Program-made: the position numbers and the translations under genes
From: Paenibacillus lautus NBRC 15380
GTDB lineage: Bacteria > Bacillota > Bacilli > Paenibacillales > Paenibacillaceae
Reading direction: 5' to 3'
DNA length: 64,000 nucleotides
NCBI RefSeq assembly: GCF_004000945.1
Contig: NZ_BIMF01000002.1
Coordinates: forward strand, 372,001 to 436,000
Part shown: piece by piece, positions 26,447-35,969 of the stretch
Numbering within the stretch: the stretch's first letter is position 1
Layout: each line of letters starts with the position of its first letter
The notes under the pieces: generated by a model
The model's input: the letters and a program-made list of their open reading frames with translations, nothing else
What the model was told of the DNA's origin: nothing
Databases searched by the model: none

Positions 26447-28798
26447 TTATCTTTTTAAAACAATCAGATAGGTCTCTCCCCCCTCAGCCGCAAACGTATA
26501 TTGATAACCCAAGCCTGAGCTTAGGCATGTTATAGGTACAGGAACATGCGTGGAATCAAGTATGACAAGCTGCTGCCCGCTAAATAAAACACAATCCCTG
26601 AAATTCTCCGAATAAATCTCAGCCGCTTCAAGCTTGCCTTCTTTCCAGCTAATATTTACGGTATAACCGCCCCTAGCACGCAGTCCCTTCACCGAACCAC
26701 TTGCCCATGAGGACGGCAGAGCAGGAAGCAAACGAACTTCGCCGCCATGGGATTGCAGCAGCATCTCCTGGATCGCGGCCGCTCCGCCGAAATTGGCATC
26801 AATTTGAAAAGGGGGATGGTCACCGAACAAATTCGGATGTACTGCCTTGACCAGCAGCTCGCGAAGACTGGCATGCGCTTTCTCTCCCTCGCCAAGTCTG
26901 GACCAGAAATTCGTGATCCACGCTTGACTCCAACCGGTATGTCCTCCGCCATTCTTTAAGCGCCGTTCCAGCGTTGCCTTGGCAGCCTTCCCTAACTCGG
27001 GCATGTGATGAGGGATAATCTGTTCTCCCGGGTGCAGAGCGAATAAATGTGAGATATGGCGATGACCCGGCTCAAACTCTTCATAATCAACAGCCCATTC
27101 CATGACCTGTCCGTATCGGCCGATTTGAGGCTGAGGAAGCTTCGCCCGCGTACCACTCCATTGTCTACTCCATTCCTCATCCAGCTCCAGAATCTCCGCT
27201 GCTTCAATACAGGCGGTAAATAACGCATATAAAATTTGTGAATCCATCGAAGGACCAGAGCATAAGGAACCGATCTGTCCTTTCTCGTTAATATAGCTGT
27301 TCTCCGGTGAGAGCGAAGGCGAAGTAACCAGATAGCCGTTCTCATCAAAAACAAGAAAATCAAGAAAGAACAAGGAAGCCTCCTTCAGGACTGGATAAGC
27401 CCGTTCACGCAGGAATGACTCTGACAGGCTATAGCGGTAATGCTCCCATAAATGAAGTGCCAGCCATGCCCCGCCCATCGGCCAGAAAATAGCGGGTGTC
27501 CATGCTCCAAACAAGCCGCTCTCTGCCCACAGATTTGATGAAGTGTGCGCCGTAAAACCTCTCGCCCCATACAGAGATTTCGCGGTCTTCCGCCCGTTGA
27601 TGACCAAACGATCGATAAAATCGAACAATGGCTCGTGACATTCTGGCAAATTACCTGTCTCGGCAATCCAATAGTTCATTTGCAAATTAATGTTCAGATG
27701 ATAATCACTCTCCCAGGGTGGCGTGAAACTTTCATTCCAGATTCCCTGCAAATTGGCAGGTAACCCCCCCGGTCTCGAGCTTGCCATCAGTAAATACCGG
27801 CCATATTGATAGAACAACGCCTCAAGCCCAGGATCATTCACCCCTTGCCGATAAAGCTGTAGTCTCTCCGAAGTAGGTTTATCAACAAGTGCATCTTCTG
27901 CCTCTGAAGCGCTCTCTTCCGTTACCGGAGTTATCCATGTATCAGCCGCTTCGATTTCCAGACTTACTCGCTCAAATAAAGCGCAATGATCAGCAATATG
28001 CTCATCCAGCAATGAGCCATATGGCAGCAATATAGCGGATTCCGCTTGTCTCAGCGCCTCCCGGTACGGGTCAGCACAGCGGAACGATGTTTGAGCGGCG
28101 AGCAGCAAAGTAACGACATCGGCAGACTGGATATTGAGGTAATTGCCAACCGTTTCACACTTGCCGCCAATCGTATCAGCATGAAGTACTGCCGCGTATT
28201 TAACACCATCCGGCCCACATATGTCCTCCATCGCCAATGTACGTTCATTTTCTCGCTTTATGTTTCCATCGAAGGGTCGCCTGCTTAACCGGACTGATAC
28301 ATGAATAGCTGCAGGCTCCGATGCGGAAATACGAACGACCAGCACTTGATGAACAGCGCTAGCAAAGACTTCTCGATCATAGAGAATACCTTTCTCTTCC
28401 CAGCTTACGGAAGCAACGCCTGTCCTCAGATTCAGCTCCCGCCTGTAATGATTAACTTCTGACGTGCCGGATTTGAACTGAAGCAGCAACTCTCCCAACG
28501 GTTGGTAAGGTCCAAAGTATGGCGGAGCATTCGTAAAATGTGTAAGCGCCAGCTGCTCCCCTTCTCGCAGCTCCCCACAGCGAAGAAGAGATCTGATATC
28601 ATCCAGCTTTTCTAACGCCTCTGGATTGTCATGCTGTTTTGGTCCGCCATACCAGACGGAATCTTCATTCAAACCGATCCGCTCGGTGGACACACCGCCA
28701 AATACCATCGCTCCGAGTCTCCCGTTGCCGATGGGAAAAGCCTCCGTCCAGAGCTGTGCAGGCCGTCGTTCTACAAGCTTTCTATTATCGTTGATCAT
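26447..28798 (-). CDS. GH95 alpha-fucosidase (or alpha-L-galactosidase)
   Basis: 783-aa inverting glycosidase of family GH95. The N-terminal beta-domain begins RPAQLWTEAFPIGNGRLGAM and contains NEDSVWYGGP. The helical barrel carries PANLQGIWNE, the paired asparagines in DYHLNINLQMNYW, and the catalytic glutamate in SPSLSPEN. Near the end is DANFGGAAAIQEML, whose aspartate assists catalysis. Known activities are alpha-1,2-L-fucosidase and alpha-L-galactosidase. ATG at 28798 follows AGGAGC. There is no signal peptide. It is first enzyme gene after the sugar-binding protein, separated by a hairpin that probably lowers expression relative to the binding protein. Confidence 0.93.
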   Translation of the reverse strand: MINDNRKLVERRPAQLWTEAFPIGNGRLGAMVFGGVSTERIGLNEDSVWYGGPKQHDNPEALEKLDDIRSLLRCGELREGEQLALTHFTNAPPYFGPYQPLGELLLQFKSGTSEVNHYRRELNLRTGVASVSWEEKGILYDREVFASAVHQVLVVRISASEPAAIHVSVRLSRRPFDGNIKRENERTLAMEDICGPDGVKYAAVLHADTIGGKCETVGNYLNIQSADVVTLLLAAQTSFRCADPYREALRQAESAILLPYGSLLDEHIADHCALFERVSLEIEAADTWITPVTEESASEAEDALVDKPTSERLQLYRQGVNDPGLEALFYQYGRYLLMASSRPGGLPANLQGIWNESFTPPWESDYHLNINLQMNYWIAETGNLPECHEPLFDFIDRLVINGRKTAKSLYGARGFTAHTSSNLWAESGLFGAWTPAIFWPMGGAWLALHLWEHYRYSLSESFLRERAYPVLKEASLFFLDFLVFDENGYLVTSPSLSPENSYINEKGQIGSLCSGPSMDSQILYALFTACIEAAEILELDEEWSRQWSGTRAKLPQPQIGRYGQVMEWAVDYEEFEPGHRHISHLFALHPGEQIIPHHMPELGKAAKATLERRLKNGGGHTGWSQAWITNFWSRLGEGEKAHASLRELLVKAVHPNLFGDHPPFQIDANFGGAAAIQEMLLQSHGGEVRLLPALPSSWASGSVKGLRARGGYTVNISWKEGKLEAAEIYSENFRDCVLFSGQQLVILDSTHVPVPITCLSSGLGYQYTFAAEGGETYLIVLKR

Positions 28799-28833
28799 CG
28801 CTTTGCTCCTATTTTTGAATATCACAATAGAAT

Positions 28834-28873
28834 AAGGGCTGCCTCAGATGTATGATCACTGAAGACAGCCCTT
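28834..28873 (-). terminator. Intercistronic hairpin between binding protein and GH95
   Basis: Arms aagggctg (28834-28841) and cagccctt (28866-28873), with an inner CTTCAG/CTGAG pairing. It lies 36 nt before the GH95 start. As in many sugar-transport operons it probably protects the binding-protein mRNA and attenuates read-through. Confidence 0.65.
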
Positions 28874-28920
28874 CCAATCAATAGCTAAGCATCAACCTTG
28901 CGGTTTTTATCAAGGCCCGA

Positions 28921-30303
28921 TTATTTAACTAAGCCTTTTTCGTTGATGATCTTCGTTGCTTCGTCAACCATCCATTTCTGAACTTCATCAATCGGCTCAT
29001 TACTGAGCATGAATTTTGCAAAGCCGTCATCAATGATCTTGGTCAATTCCGAGGTAGCTGTCATCATGACTTTGGCTGCATCCAGATACTGGATATCATC
29101 GCTGAACAGCGTATATTTCAAGGAATCCATGTCGTACTTATCCTCTTTACCGGCAACCAGCTTCGTCAGTAATTCTTCGTTATTAGCCTTCTTGTAGCCA
29201 GAAAACTCAAGTCTGTTGTCCGAATCGGCTGTTGTCATGAATCTCATAAGCTTGAAAGAAGCTTCCTTGTTGGCGGAATTGGCGCCCATCGCCAGCATGC
29301 TGCCGCTCGTGAAGTATTTTCCTTCATACTCTTTAGGTTCCCAGCCAGCAGGAGGCACAGGTACAGGAGCGAAGGCTGTTTTGAAATCATGCGGATATTG
29401 CTCCGTATTGCCTGGATCCGCTATCGTAAAGTTGCCTGTAAGAATCATAGCGGCTTCTTCATTGAAAAATTCAGTACGGTAGTTCAGCTTCGCGGCAAGC
29501 ACGTCACTGTAAGGTTTGGCCGACTTGTCCGTCTCCTCCATATCTTTGCGGAGCTGGAAGAAATACTTGTAAGTCGGATCGGACAGAATGGTCGTTCCGT
29601 CCTCGTATACGAACGGATCTTTCATCATGGTTTGCGCCGGAGCATTCATATAAAGCTCCCACGTATGGAAGTAAGACCCATAACGCTTGTCAACGCCTTC
29701 GCCCTTGGTCAGCTTTTTGGAGTATTCGCGGTAATCATCCCAAGTCCAGCCGAATTTCGGAACCTCAAGTCCCGCTTCATTCAGAGCATCCTTGTTGAGC
29801 ATCACATAGTTCATGCTCTTGGTGTACTGCATGCCATAATACTTGTCATCTACCTTGGCATTGACGAAGTACTCGTCTTCCGGAACCAGACTTTCTTGCT
29901 CATAGAACTCGTTCAGGGGAGCAAGAGCTCCGCGTGTAGCCCGTTCGAGAACTCCGCCCAAGCTTGGAAACTGTATCACGTCGATTGCTTCGCCGGAAGA
30001 GATCAGGAAATCCAGCTTTTTCAACATTTCCACGGAATCGCCGGGTACCAGAACCACGTGTTCGACCTTGATATTCGGATTCTGATCCATAAATTCCTGA
30101 AGCATGGCGTCCGTACCCGCCTGTTGAGCTTCGTTATCCCAGTTGTAATACTTGACGGTAACCTGCTTGTCCGTCTGACCGTTTCCGGCGTTTTTGCTAG
30201 CACCCGTTTCTGATCCGGAATTCCCGCAGCCGCTTAATACCAGGGTGCTCGCCAGGATCGTGCTAAGAATGACGGATAATCTGTGTTTGCTTTTTTTCTT
30301 CAT
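28921..30303 (-). CDS. Extracellular sugar-binding lipoprotein (ABC importer)
   Basis: 460-aa family 1 solute-binding lipoprotein. Signal peptide with basic MKKKSKHRL start and lipobox LVLSGC (Cys26). The mature part shows the family's VTVKYYNWD opening, the NPNIKVE segment, and ALAPLNEF, then AMILTGNF later. It captures the oligosaccharide outside the membrane and hands it to the two permeases encoded just upstream. ATG after GGGGGAAG. It has its own promoter (TATAAT 50 nt upstream) overlapped by the shared operator, so it can be expressed above the permeases. No ATPase gene is present; a shared MsmX-type ATPase elsewhere is expected. Confidence 0.93.
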   Translation of the reverse strand: MKKKSKHRLSVILSTILASTLVLSGCGNSGSETGASKNAGNGQTDKQVTVKYYNWDNEAQQAGTDAMLQEFMDQNPNIKVEHVVLVPGDSVEMLKKLDFLISSGEAIDVIQFPSLGGVLERATRGALAPLNEFYEQESLVPEDEYFVNAKVDDKYYGMQYTKSMNYVMLNKDALNEAGLEVPKFGWTWDDYREYSKKLTKGEGVDKRYGSYFHTWELYMNAPAQTMMKDPFVYEDGTTILSDPTYKYFFQLRKDMEETDKSAKPYSDVLAAKLNYRTEFFNEEAAMILTGNFTIADPGNTEQYPHDFKTAFAPVPVPPAGWEPKEYEGKYFTSGSMLAMGANSANKEASFKLMRFMTTADSDNRLEFSGYKKANNEELLTKLVAGKEDKYDMDSLKYTLFSDDIQYLDAAKVMMTATSELTKIIDDGFAKFMLSNEPIDEVQKWMVDEATKIINEKGLVK

Positions 30304-30353
30304 CTTACTTCCCCCTGCACAGATAAATTAGTTGTCGTGCTGTTTCCATGTTC

Positions 30354-30417
30354 ATTATAGGCACCAGCAAGGCCGATCAAGTGCACAATTTTGAGGTTCT
30401 AGGATTACATTTTTGAC
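30354..30417 (-). promoter_or_regulatory. Promoter of the binding-protein operon with shared paired operator
   Basis: TATAAT at 30359-30354. The proximal half-site CTCAAAATTGTGCAC reads leftward from 30395, and the distal half-site GTCAAAAATGTAA from 30417; the core TTTTG blocks (30389 and 30411) are 22 bp apart and 30 and 52 bp from the -10. A third GTCAAAAAT lies at about 30442. Compare 32263-32329 and 39278-39341. Confidence 0.7.
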
Positions 30418-30455
30418 TTTCCGCAAACTTCTGATTTTTGACTTTAGACTTAGTA

Positions 30456-31298
30456 TCAACCTTTTACCCCGCCTAAAGCAATGCCGTTTATGACCTGCTT
30501 TTGCAAAGCGATGAACACAATGACCAGCGGAATGATCGCCGATACCGCCGCCATCATCATAATGGCATAGTTGTTGGTGTAGTCATCACGGAACAGCGTC
30601 ATACCCAGCGGAATGGTGTATAAGTCCTTGTCTAGCAAGAAGATCAACGGATTCTGGTAATCGTTCCAGGTCCAAATGAATTTAATGATCGCAACCGTCG
30701 CCAGCACAGGCTTGCACAGCGGCACCATAATGGAAGCAAATGTCCGCAGATGGCCCGCTCCGTCAATTCTGGCCGCTTCCAAATATTCATCGCTGATCCC
30801 GATCATAAATTGGCGCAGCAGGAACGTAAAGTAGATCGAGAACATGCTCATGAAGATGATGGCCGCATGCGTATTGTAGAGACCAAACCAGCGAATCAGC
30901 AGAAATCGCGGAATCAGCGTCGCCTGATCCGGAATGATCATGAACGAGAGCAAGGCCATAAAGACAAGATTCCGTCCTTTGAATCGAATCTTCGTCAGCG
31001 CATAAGCTGCCATGGATGAGATAATCAGCGTGATTAAGGTCGTAATAATCGCTATTTTAAAAGAATTGAAATAGAAATCATAGAAGGGGACTCTTCCCAT
31101 CCAGACCATCTTGAAATTATAGGCCAAATTCACCTTCTCGGGTATCCATTGAATCGGAAAACGCATAACGTCCTTCTCATATTTGAAAGCCGCGGAAATC
31201 ATCCAGATGAGCGGAACGAGAAACACGATGGACAAAGCCCCCATGAAAAGGGTGATTACCACTTTGGACATGTTTTTTCGAAGCAGCTGCATGTACAT
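30456..31298 (-). CDS. Sugar ABC transporter permease (MalG type)
   Basis: 280-aa inner-membrane permease with six predicted segments. The EAA loop EAARIDGAGHLRTFASIMVPLCKP, which contacts the ATPase, sits near residues 175-200, and the C-terminus ends QKQVINGIALGGVKG as usual for carbohydrate importers of the CUT1 class. The ATG at 31298 follows GGAGGGAGAGG; an ATG 6 nt downstream is an alternative. It follows the first permease by 12 nt, forming a two-permease operon. Confidence 0.93.
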   Translation of the reverse strand: MYMQLLRKNMSKVVITLFMGALSIVFLVPLIWMISAAFKYEKDVMRFPIQWIPEKVNLAYNFKMVWMGRVPFYDFYFNSFKIAIITTLITLIISSMAAYALTKIRFKGRNLVFMALLSFMIIPDQATLIPRFLLIRWFGLYNTHAAIIFMSMFSIYFTFLLRQFMIGISDEYLEAARIDGAGHLRTFASIMVPLCKPVLATVAIIKFIWTWNDYQNPLIFLLDKDLYTIPLGMTLFRDDYTNNYAIMMMAAVSAIIPLVIVFIALQKQVINGIALGGVKG

Positions 31299-31310
31299 TC
31301 CTCTCCCTCC

Positions 31311-32231
31311 TTATTCTTCATTTCTCATTTTCCAGGTGAGCGCGGTAATCAGACCGATTATCGCGAACAGCAGCCAGGAAATGGCCGAAGCGTATCCCAT
31401 ATTGTAATATTGAAAGCCTTCCTCATAGATGCGGAATACCAGCACGGTAGAAGAATTGTTCGGGCCGCCTTCCGTTAAAAAGGCGATGATGTCAAACACT
31501 TTAAACGAGCCAATCAGCATCGTAATCAACAGGAAGAAGGTTGTCGGACGAAGCATCGGAACCGTGATGGCAAAGAACTTTTTAATTGCACTGGCGCCGT
31601 CAATATCCGCGGCTTCGTAAATTTCATTCGAAATGTTCGTGAGCCCGGCCATATAGATAATGATCGTGTAGCCCAACCCCGCCCAGGAACTGATAATTGA
31701 AATCGCCAAGAGCGACGTTTTCGGATCGACCAGCCATTTCGGCGGACTGCTGATCCCGAGTTCCATCAGAAACTGGTTGATCGGTCCCAGCGACGGGTGG
31801 AATAATGCGCTCCACACGGCAGCAACTGCGATGATCGATGAGATATAAGGAATAAAGAATGCAACTTTAAAATAACTCTTGAAGAACACGCTGTTGTGAA
31901 TCAATACCGAAAGCACCAGAGCAATCGCAATCGGGATCGGCACTGTAAGAACCATATAAATCAAATTGTTCTTTATCGCTTGAATAATGGTCGGATCATG
32001 GAACATCTTGATGTAGTTATCCAGTCCGGTAAACTCGATACCCTTGACGCCCGACAGCATATCCCAATCGGATAAACTCAAATACAAAGAAAATCCAAGG
32101 GCGAATACGTTTAATAGCAGCATCCCGACAATTTCCGGGGCCAGAAACAGCCACCCGATCAAAGCCTCTTTCCGCTTGGGAGTCCAAAACTTCCGCCGGC
32201 TCTTGGGCACTGGTTGTTGTACAGCCTCCAT
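31311..32231 (-). CDS. Sugar ABC transporter permease (MalF/LplB type)
   Basis: 306-aa permease, first gene of the permease pair. Basic N-terminus (KSRRKFWTPKRKEALIGW), then six membrane segments, with the EAA loop EAADIDGASAIKKFFAITVPMLRP near residues 200-225. ATG after GAGGTGATG. The promoter (TTGCCG-16 bp-TATAAT) and the paired operator lie 32-100 nt upstream. Partner of the next permease and the binding lipoprotein; imports oligosaccharides made outside the cell, probably by enzymes from elsewhere because none of the locus enzymes carries a signal peptide. Confidence 0.93.
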   Translation of the reverse strand: MEAVQQPVPKSRRKFWTPKRKEALIGWLFLAPEIVGMLLLNVFALGFSLYLSLSDWDMLSGVKGIEFTGLDNYIKMFHDPTIIQAIKNNLIYMVLTVPIPIAIALVLSVLIHNSVFFKSYFKVAFFIPYISSIIAVAAVWSALFHPSLGPINQFLMELGISSPPKWLVDPKTSLLAISIISSWAGLGYTIIIYMAGLTNISNEIYEAADIDGASAIKKFFAITVPMLRPTTFFLLITMLIGSFKVFDIIAFLTEGGPNNSSTVLVFRIYEEGFQYYNMGYASAISWLLFAIIGLITALTWKMRNEE

Positions 32232-32262
32232 GTAGCATCACCTCAACAATTTGTAAGTTGTC

Positions 32263-32329
32263 ATTATAGTAATACATCCGCCATCGGCAAGAAGGAGGGA
32301 TTATGACCAGCCATGTGCAAGATTTTGAC
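32263..32329 (-). promoter_or_regulatory. Promoter of the permease operon with shared paired operator
   Basis: Leftward: TATAAT (32268-32263), 16 bp, TTGCCG (32290-32285). Distal half-site GTCAAAATCTTGCACA (32329-32314) and proximal half-site GGTCATAAT (32308-32300); the core blocks are 33 and 55 bp from the -10. Confidence 0.7.
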
Positions 32330-32332
32330 CTA

Positions 32333-32468
32333 AAAAAGCCCCACAAAGTGGAGCCTATGCTTCGATGCTTATTCCAGGTACTTTGCGGGGACCCCAAAAC
32401 AAAAAGCCCCACAAAGTGGAGCCTATGCTTCGATGCTGATTCTAAATACTTTGCGGGGACCCCAAAAC
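32333..32468. repeat. Two tandem 68-bp hairpin repeats
   Basis: Two direct copies (32333-32400 and 32401-32468) differing at four positions. Each can fold: outer arms CCCCaCAAAGT and ACTTTGcGGGG, with an inner hairpin around gcttcgatgc. In leftward reading each copy ends with GGGGC and a T-run, like a terminator. From memory, intergenic hairpins of this general form are frequent in Paenibacillus genomes; this was not checked. Here they separate the regulator operon from the permease promoter. Confidence 0.8.
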
Positions 32469-32532
32469 ATATAAATGCGAATACATTATTGCTTGCGCTT
32501 CGCTTAAAACGTATACATTCTAAAATCTTAAA

Positions 32533-32556
32533 AAGCCGCCCTTGTTCGGGCGGCTT
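32533..32556 (-). terminator. Terminator of the regulator operon
   Basis: 9-bp arms aagccgccc (32533-32541) and gggcggctt (32548-32556) with a leftward T-rich tail, 37 nt after the response regulator stop. Confidence 0.8.
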
Positions 32557-32592
32557 GCTGCTGCAGCTGTGAATTAAATCGTATCGGTCCTC

Positions 32593-34182
32593 TTATTTTC
32601 GCGCGGTGTACTTCGCTTTATATTCGCTGGGCGTGGTCCCCACATATTTTTTAAACACCTTTGAAAAATACGTCCGATCCGAATAACCTAATCCCATGGC
32701 CAGTGACTCCAGATTTTGTCCGGACATTCTGAGCATTTTGGTGGCCATCTTCATTTTGTATTGATGCACGTAGTCCGTGAAGGTCAACCCCGTCATCCGT
32801 TTGAAATATCGCGAAAAATAGCTCGGATTCAGAAACAAATAGCGTGCCATGTCGATCGACGTGATGTTATCGTCAAGATGCTGATCGATATATTGCTGGA
32901 TCACCTGCAGCTTCGGCTCATTCGGGGAGCTTCCCATTCCCGTATGCCGGGTTCCGATCATCTGGGTCAGCTTTCTCTCCACCAGTTCCATCATATCCAC
33001 CAAGGTGCGAGCTAAAGCAAGATAGGCAAACAGATCCTCATCGAATTTCAGACTGGAGAACATCAGCTCGATACCTCGCAGCATCGAGGAAAGATCCCTG
33101 GCAAAGTCGGCCGGATCAATCGACAGCTCTTTCGCGGTGCCGGCGATTATGTGCAGGGTCGTGCGGATACCCTCGAGATCCTGCTTGATGATTTTCCGTT
33201 CCAGCTCCGAAACGTAGCTATCAAGAAATCCCTGAGGCGCGGCTTGAAACCACCGCGACCTTATTTGAGAAATTTCGGATATCGTATAGTCGGAATTTTC
33301 GTAAAACTCGCATTTGTCATGAAGAATTTCCTGATAGATGGAGCCAATCGAGCTTAATTCCATTTTGTCCGTTACCGTGGTAACGCTCGGTTGAATTTTA
33401 AGAAAGTGGACGCACTGATAACGCAGCCGCTGCAAATAATTATGCAGATGCAAGCTGGCATTCTGTGCGAGATTCACCCTAAAGTTATGCAGAATCACAA
33501 TGTTCCCCTGCTCCATGAACGGCGTAATTCCTTCATACGATTCGGACAATTCCATCGCGATATTGTAGACAGCGTATAAAATCAGCGGAAATTCCGTTTG
33601 CCTGAAACGCTTGTCAAAGCTGGAAAGCTGAATGCTGACCAGCCCCAGCATAAACCACGGATAAGTCCATGAGATGCCGATCTGCGACGCGTAAGCCAAC
33701 GTGGCCTCGGACGGCGAGCCCTTGATTACCCTTTGCAGCAAATCCTGCCGAAAGAGCTGGCTGTTGTAACTCGCCGCCTCGCGATGAATCAGACCGGCCC
33801 GCGTCTTTAACAAGTTCATGGATTTGCCAAGGCTCTGTTCCAACTGCTCAGCTGTAAGCTGATCTTTGATCAAATAATCATCCGCTTGCAGTTTTACGGC
33901 TTGCTGGGCATAATGAAAATCCTCATGACAGGTCAGGAAGATAATCCGAACCTCCGGCTTCATGCGAATAAAATGGTCCGCCAACTCCATGCCGTTTTTC
34001 TGCGGCAGTCCGATATCCGTAATGACAATGTCCGGCCGGACTTCCTCAAACATATGCAGCGCTTTCGCGCTGGAATACGTACTGCCGGCAATCTGCAGAT
34101 TGTTTGCCTCCCAGTCAATCATCTGTTGCAGTACCTTGAGCATAGGAACATCATCGTCAATGAGCATTACTCTATACATCAT
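32593..34182 (-). CDS. YesN-type response regulator (AraC-family output)
   Basis: 529-aa two-component response regulator. The N-terminal receiver has phospho-acceptor Asp56 in VITDIGLP, acidic DDD near residue 9-11 and Lys in YLIKD. A middle helical segment of about 270 residues follows. The C-terminal AraC double helix-turn-helix includes YLFLNPSYFSRYFKRMTGLTF and LAMGLGYSDRTYFSKVFKKYVG. The start overlaps the sensor kinase stop by 4 nt (ATGA), so the pair is co-translated. Inferred role: activates the three promoters in this locus that share the GTCAAAATnTTGCACA half-site. Confidence 0.95.
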   Translation of the reverse strand: MMYRVMLIDDDVPMLKVLQQMIDWEANNLQIAGSTYSSAKALHMFEEVRPDIVITDIGLPQKNGMELADHFIRMKPEVRIIFLTCHEDFHYAQQAVKLQADDYLIKDQLTAEQLEQSLGKSMNLLKTRAGLIHREAASYNSQLFRQDLLQRVIKGSPSEATLAYASQIGISWTYPWFMLGLVSIQLSSFDKRFRQTEFPLILYAVYNIAMELSESYEGITPFMEQGNIVILHNFRVNLAQNASLHLHNYLQRLRYQCVHFLKIQPSVTTVTDKMELSSIGSIYQEILHDKCEFYENSDYTISEISQIRSRWFQAAPQGFLDSYVSELERKIIKQDLEGIRTTLHIIAGTAKELSIDPADFARDLSSMLRGIELMFSSLKFDEDLFAYLALARTLVDMMELVERKLTQMIGTRHTGMGSSPNEPKLQVIQQYIDQHLDDNITSIDMARYLFLNPSYFSRYFKRMTGLTFTDYVHQYKMKMATKMLRMSGQNLESLAMGLGYSDRTYFSKVFKKYVGTTPSEYKAKYTARK

Positions 34183-35903
34183 TCTTCCTCTCCCTCCGGT
34201 AAAAAACCATGATGATGACTTAGGGGCAAGTACAGTGAAACTGACATTCCTCCCTGCGGAAGGTTGGCGAGTGTCAAACTCGCTTCCTGTCCAAAGGTCA
34301 ATCGGAGTCTTTGGACCACATTCATAAGTCCGACTCTCTCATAAGCCCCATCCTGCTCGCCGCTTGCTGTTCCCAGCCTACGGTTCAGACATTGGAGCAT
34401 TTCTTCTTCGGCCCCGGAGCCGTTGTTTGCAATCTCAATTATGATTCCGTCCGGGTGGCTTCGGGAACGGATCTCGATGCGTGGAGTCTGATGATCGACA
34501 AGCCCGTGGACGATGGCATTCTCAACGACAGGCTGCAAAATAAGCTTCGGCAAAATGAGCCCCTCGGTTTCCGGATCCAGATCAACCTCTAAGTGAAGCG
34601 GGATTTCATTGCGGATTTTCATAATGTCGACATAATGGCCGAGCAGCTTGCATTCCTCGCGTAAAGTGGCCGGTTCATTGACCTTGAGATAGGCTCGGAG
34701 CAAACTCATCAGTGAATCTATAATTCCGCTGTGAAGCGTATCCTTTGTCAAGATCAGGCTGCATTTGATCGAATTCAGCGTGTTAATCAAAAAATGAGGA
34801 CGAATTTGCATAAACAAGGCTTCGAGCTCCATCACCCGCTTCTGTTCCTGCTCCTGTTCGATATCGTGAATCAGCCGCTGTAATTGATCGAGCATCGTAT
34901 TCAGCGTCTGCCCCAATTCGGCGATATCATCCTTGCCCTTGACCTCCAGCCTGACATCCAGGTTTCCCATTCCGAACTGGCGAACAACCCGCTGCAGCTT
35001 GAGAATCGGACTGTGCAGCCTTTTGGCGATCAGGATGGACATCCCGGAGAAAACGAGAAAAAGCAGAAGAACCCCGGCAAGACCGGTATAAAATGTCCGG
35101 GATATCTGCCCCGACCACTCTTTCTCCGAAGCCTCATAGGCCAGCTTCCAGTTCGATTTCAAAATGGTCCTGTCCGTTCGGACACTGCCCTTAGTCTCCG
35201 TATGATGCGGGATCAGCCCCGAATCGCCTGCGATGAACTCCCCGGTTGTATCAAAGAGCGCCACCTTGCCGAAGTCGACCGTACCGAGCAGCCTGTTGAA
35301 GTAAGTATCGGAAATGGCGCTGAGCAGTACGGACACTTGCCTCTTCTCGCGGCTGTCATAGATGACCCTGGCGATATAGTAGCTTTTTCCCTTCCCTGCC
35401 GAGTCGCCGCCGTCCATCCCAAGCCATTGCAGGCTTTCCGGTTTATTGAGATCGACGCGCTCCATCAGCTTGTCGACATTTCCGTTTATGGCGGTCAAAT
35501 CCTCCGTGCCGGAAGAGATGACGAAATGCTGACGGTTGACCAAGTACATGCGGACGTTATTATTCAGCGGCTTGGAGTTAATCAGGGAAAATACATCCTG
35601 AATTTGTCTAAAATGCACATAATCCTGATAAGTAGCCAGCCGTGTTGTGTCTGCAAATGACTTCAGGATATTGCGAACATTCGTATCGTTCACGATAAAA
35701 TGGGAAGCAAACGTTACATCGTCAATCGTCTTGCTCAGCTCATCCGTCATGACGTTCAGGACATTCTCGTTGCTGAGCTGCAGCTTCTCTACCATCGTAT
35801 CCCGAATCAGAACAAACGAAATGATAGAAACCGCTATCAGCGGAATAAAGATCAGCAAAAGAAACGACAGCTGGATGCGTTTGTAGTAGGTGAATTTGAA
35901 CAT
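34179..35903 (-). CDS. YesM-type sensor histidine kinase
   Basis: 574-aa membrane histidine kinase. Membrane segments near residues 12-34 and about 275-297 enclose a roughly 240-residue extracellular Cache-like sensor. HAMP, then the His_kinase domain with phospho-accepting His in QIRPHFLINTLNSIK, follow. ATPase motifs: LILQPVVENAIVHGL (N box) and EIANNGSG (G1). ATG at 35903 after GAGAGGCG; upstream in-frame codons lack a ribosome site. It is embedded between the lyase gene and the response regulator in one operon. It probably senses an extracellular oligosaccharide or a liganded binding protein. Confidence 0.95.
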   Translation of the reverse strand: MFKFTYYKRIQLSFLLLIFIPLIAVSIISFVLIRDTMVEKLQLSNENVLNVMTDELSKTIDDVTFASHFIVNDTNVRNILKSFADTTRLATYQDYVHFRQIQDVFSLINSKPLNNNVRMYLVNRQHFVISSGTEDLTAINGNVDKLMERVDLNKPESLQWLGMDGGDSAGKGKSYYIARVIYDSREKRQVSVLLSAISDTYFNRLLGTVDFGKVALFDTTGEFIAGDSGLIPHHTETKGSVRTDRTILKSNWKLAYEASEKEWSGQISRTFYTGLAGVLLLFLVFSGMSILIAKRLHSPILKLQRVVRQFGMGNLDVRLEVKGKDDIAELGQTLNTMLDQLQRLIHDIEQEQEQKRVMELEALFMQIRPHFLINTLNSIKCSLILTKDTLHSGIIDSLMSLLRAYLKVNEPATLREECKLLGHYVDIMKIRNEIPLHLEVDLDPETEGLILPKLILQPVVENAIVHGLVDHQTPRIEIRSRSHPDGIIIEIANNGSGAEEEMLQCLNRRLGTASGEQDGAYERVGLMNVVQRLRLTFGQEASLTLANLPQGGMSVSLYLPLSHHHGFLPEGEEE

Positions 35904-35969
35904 TTTCTCTGCGCCTCTCTTTTGCTCTTGTCCTTTTATTCTATCAGTCCTCTGTGCTGGAAGCATTCA

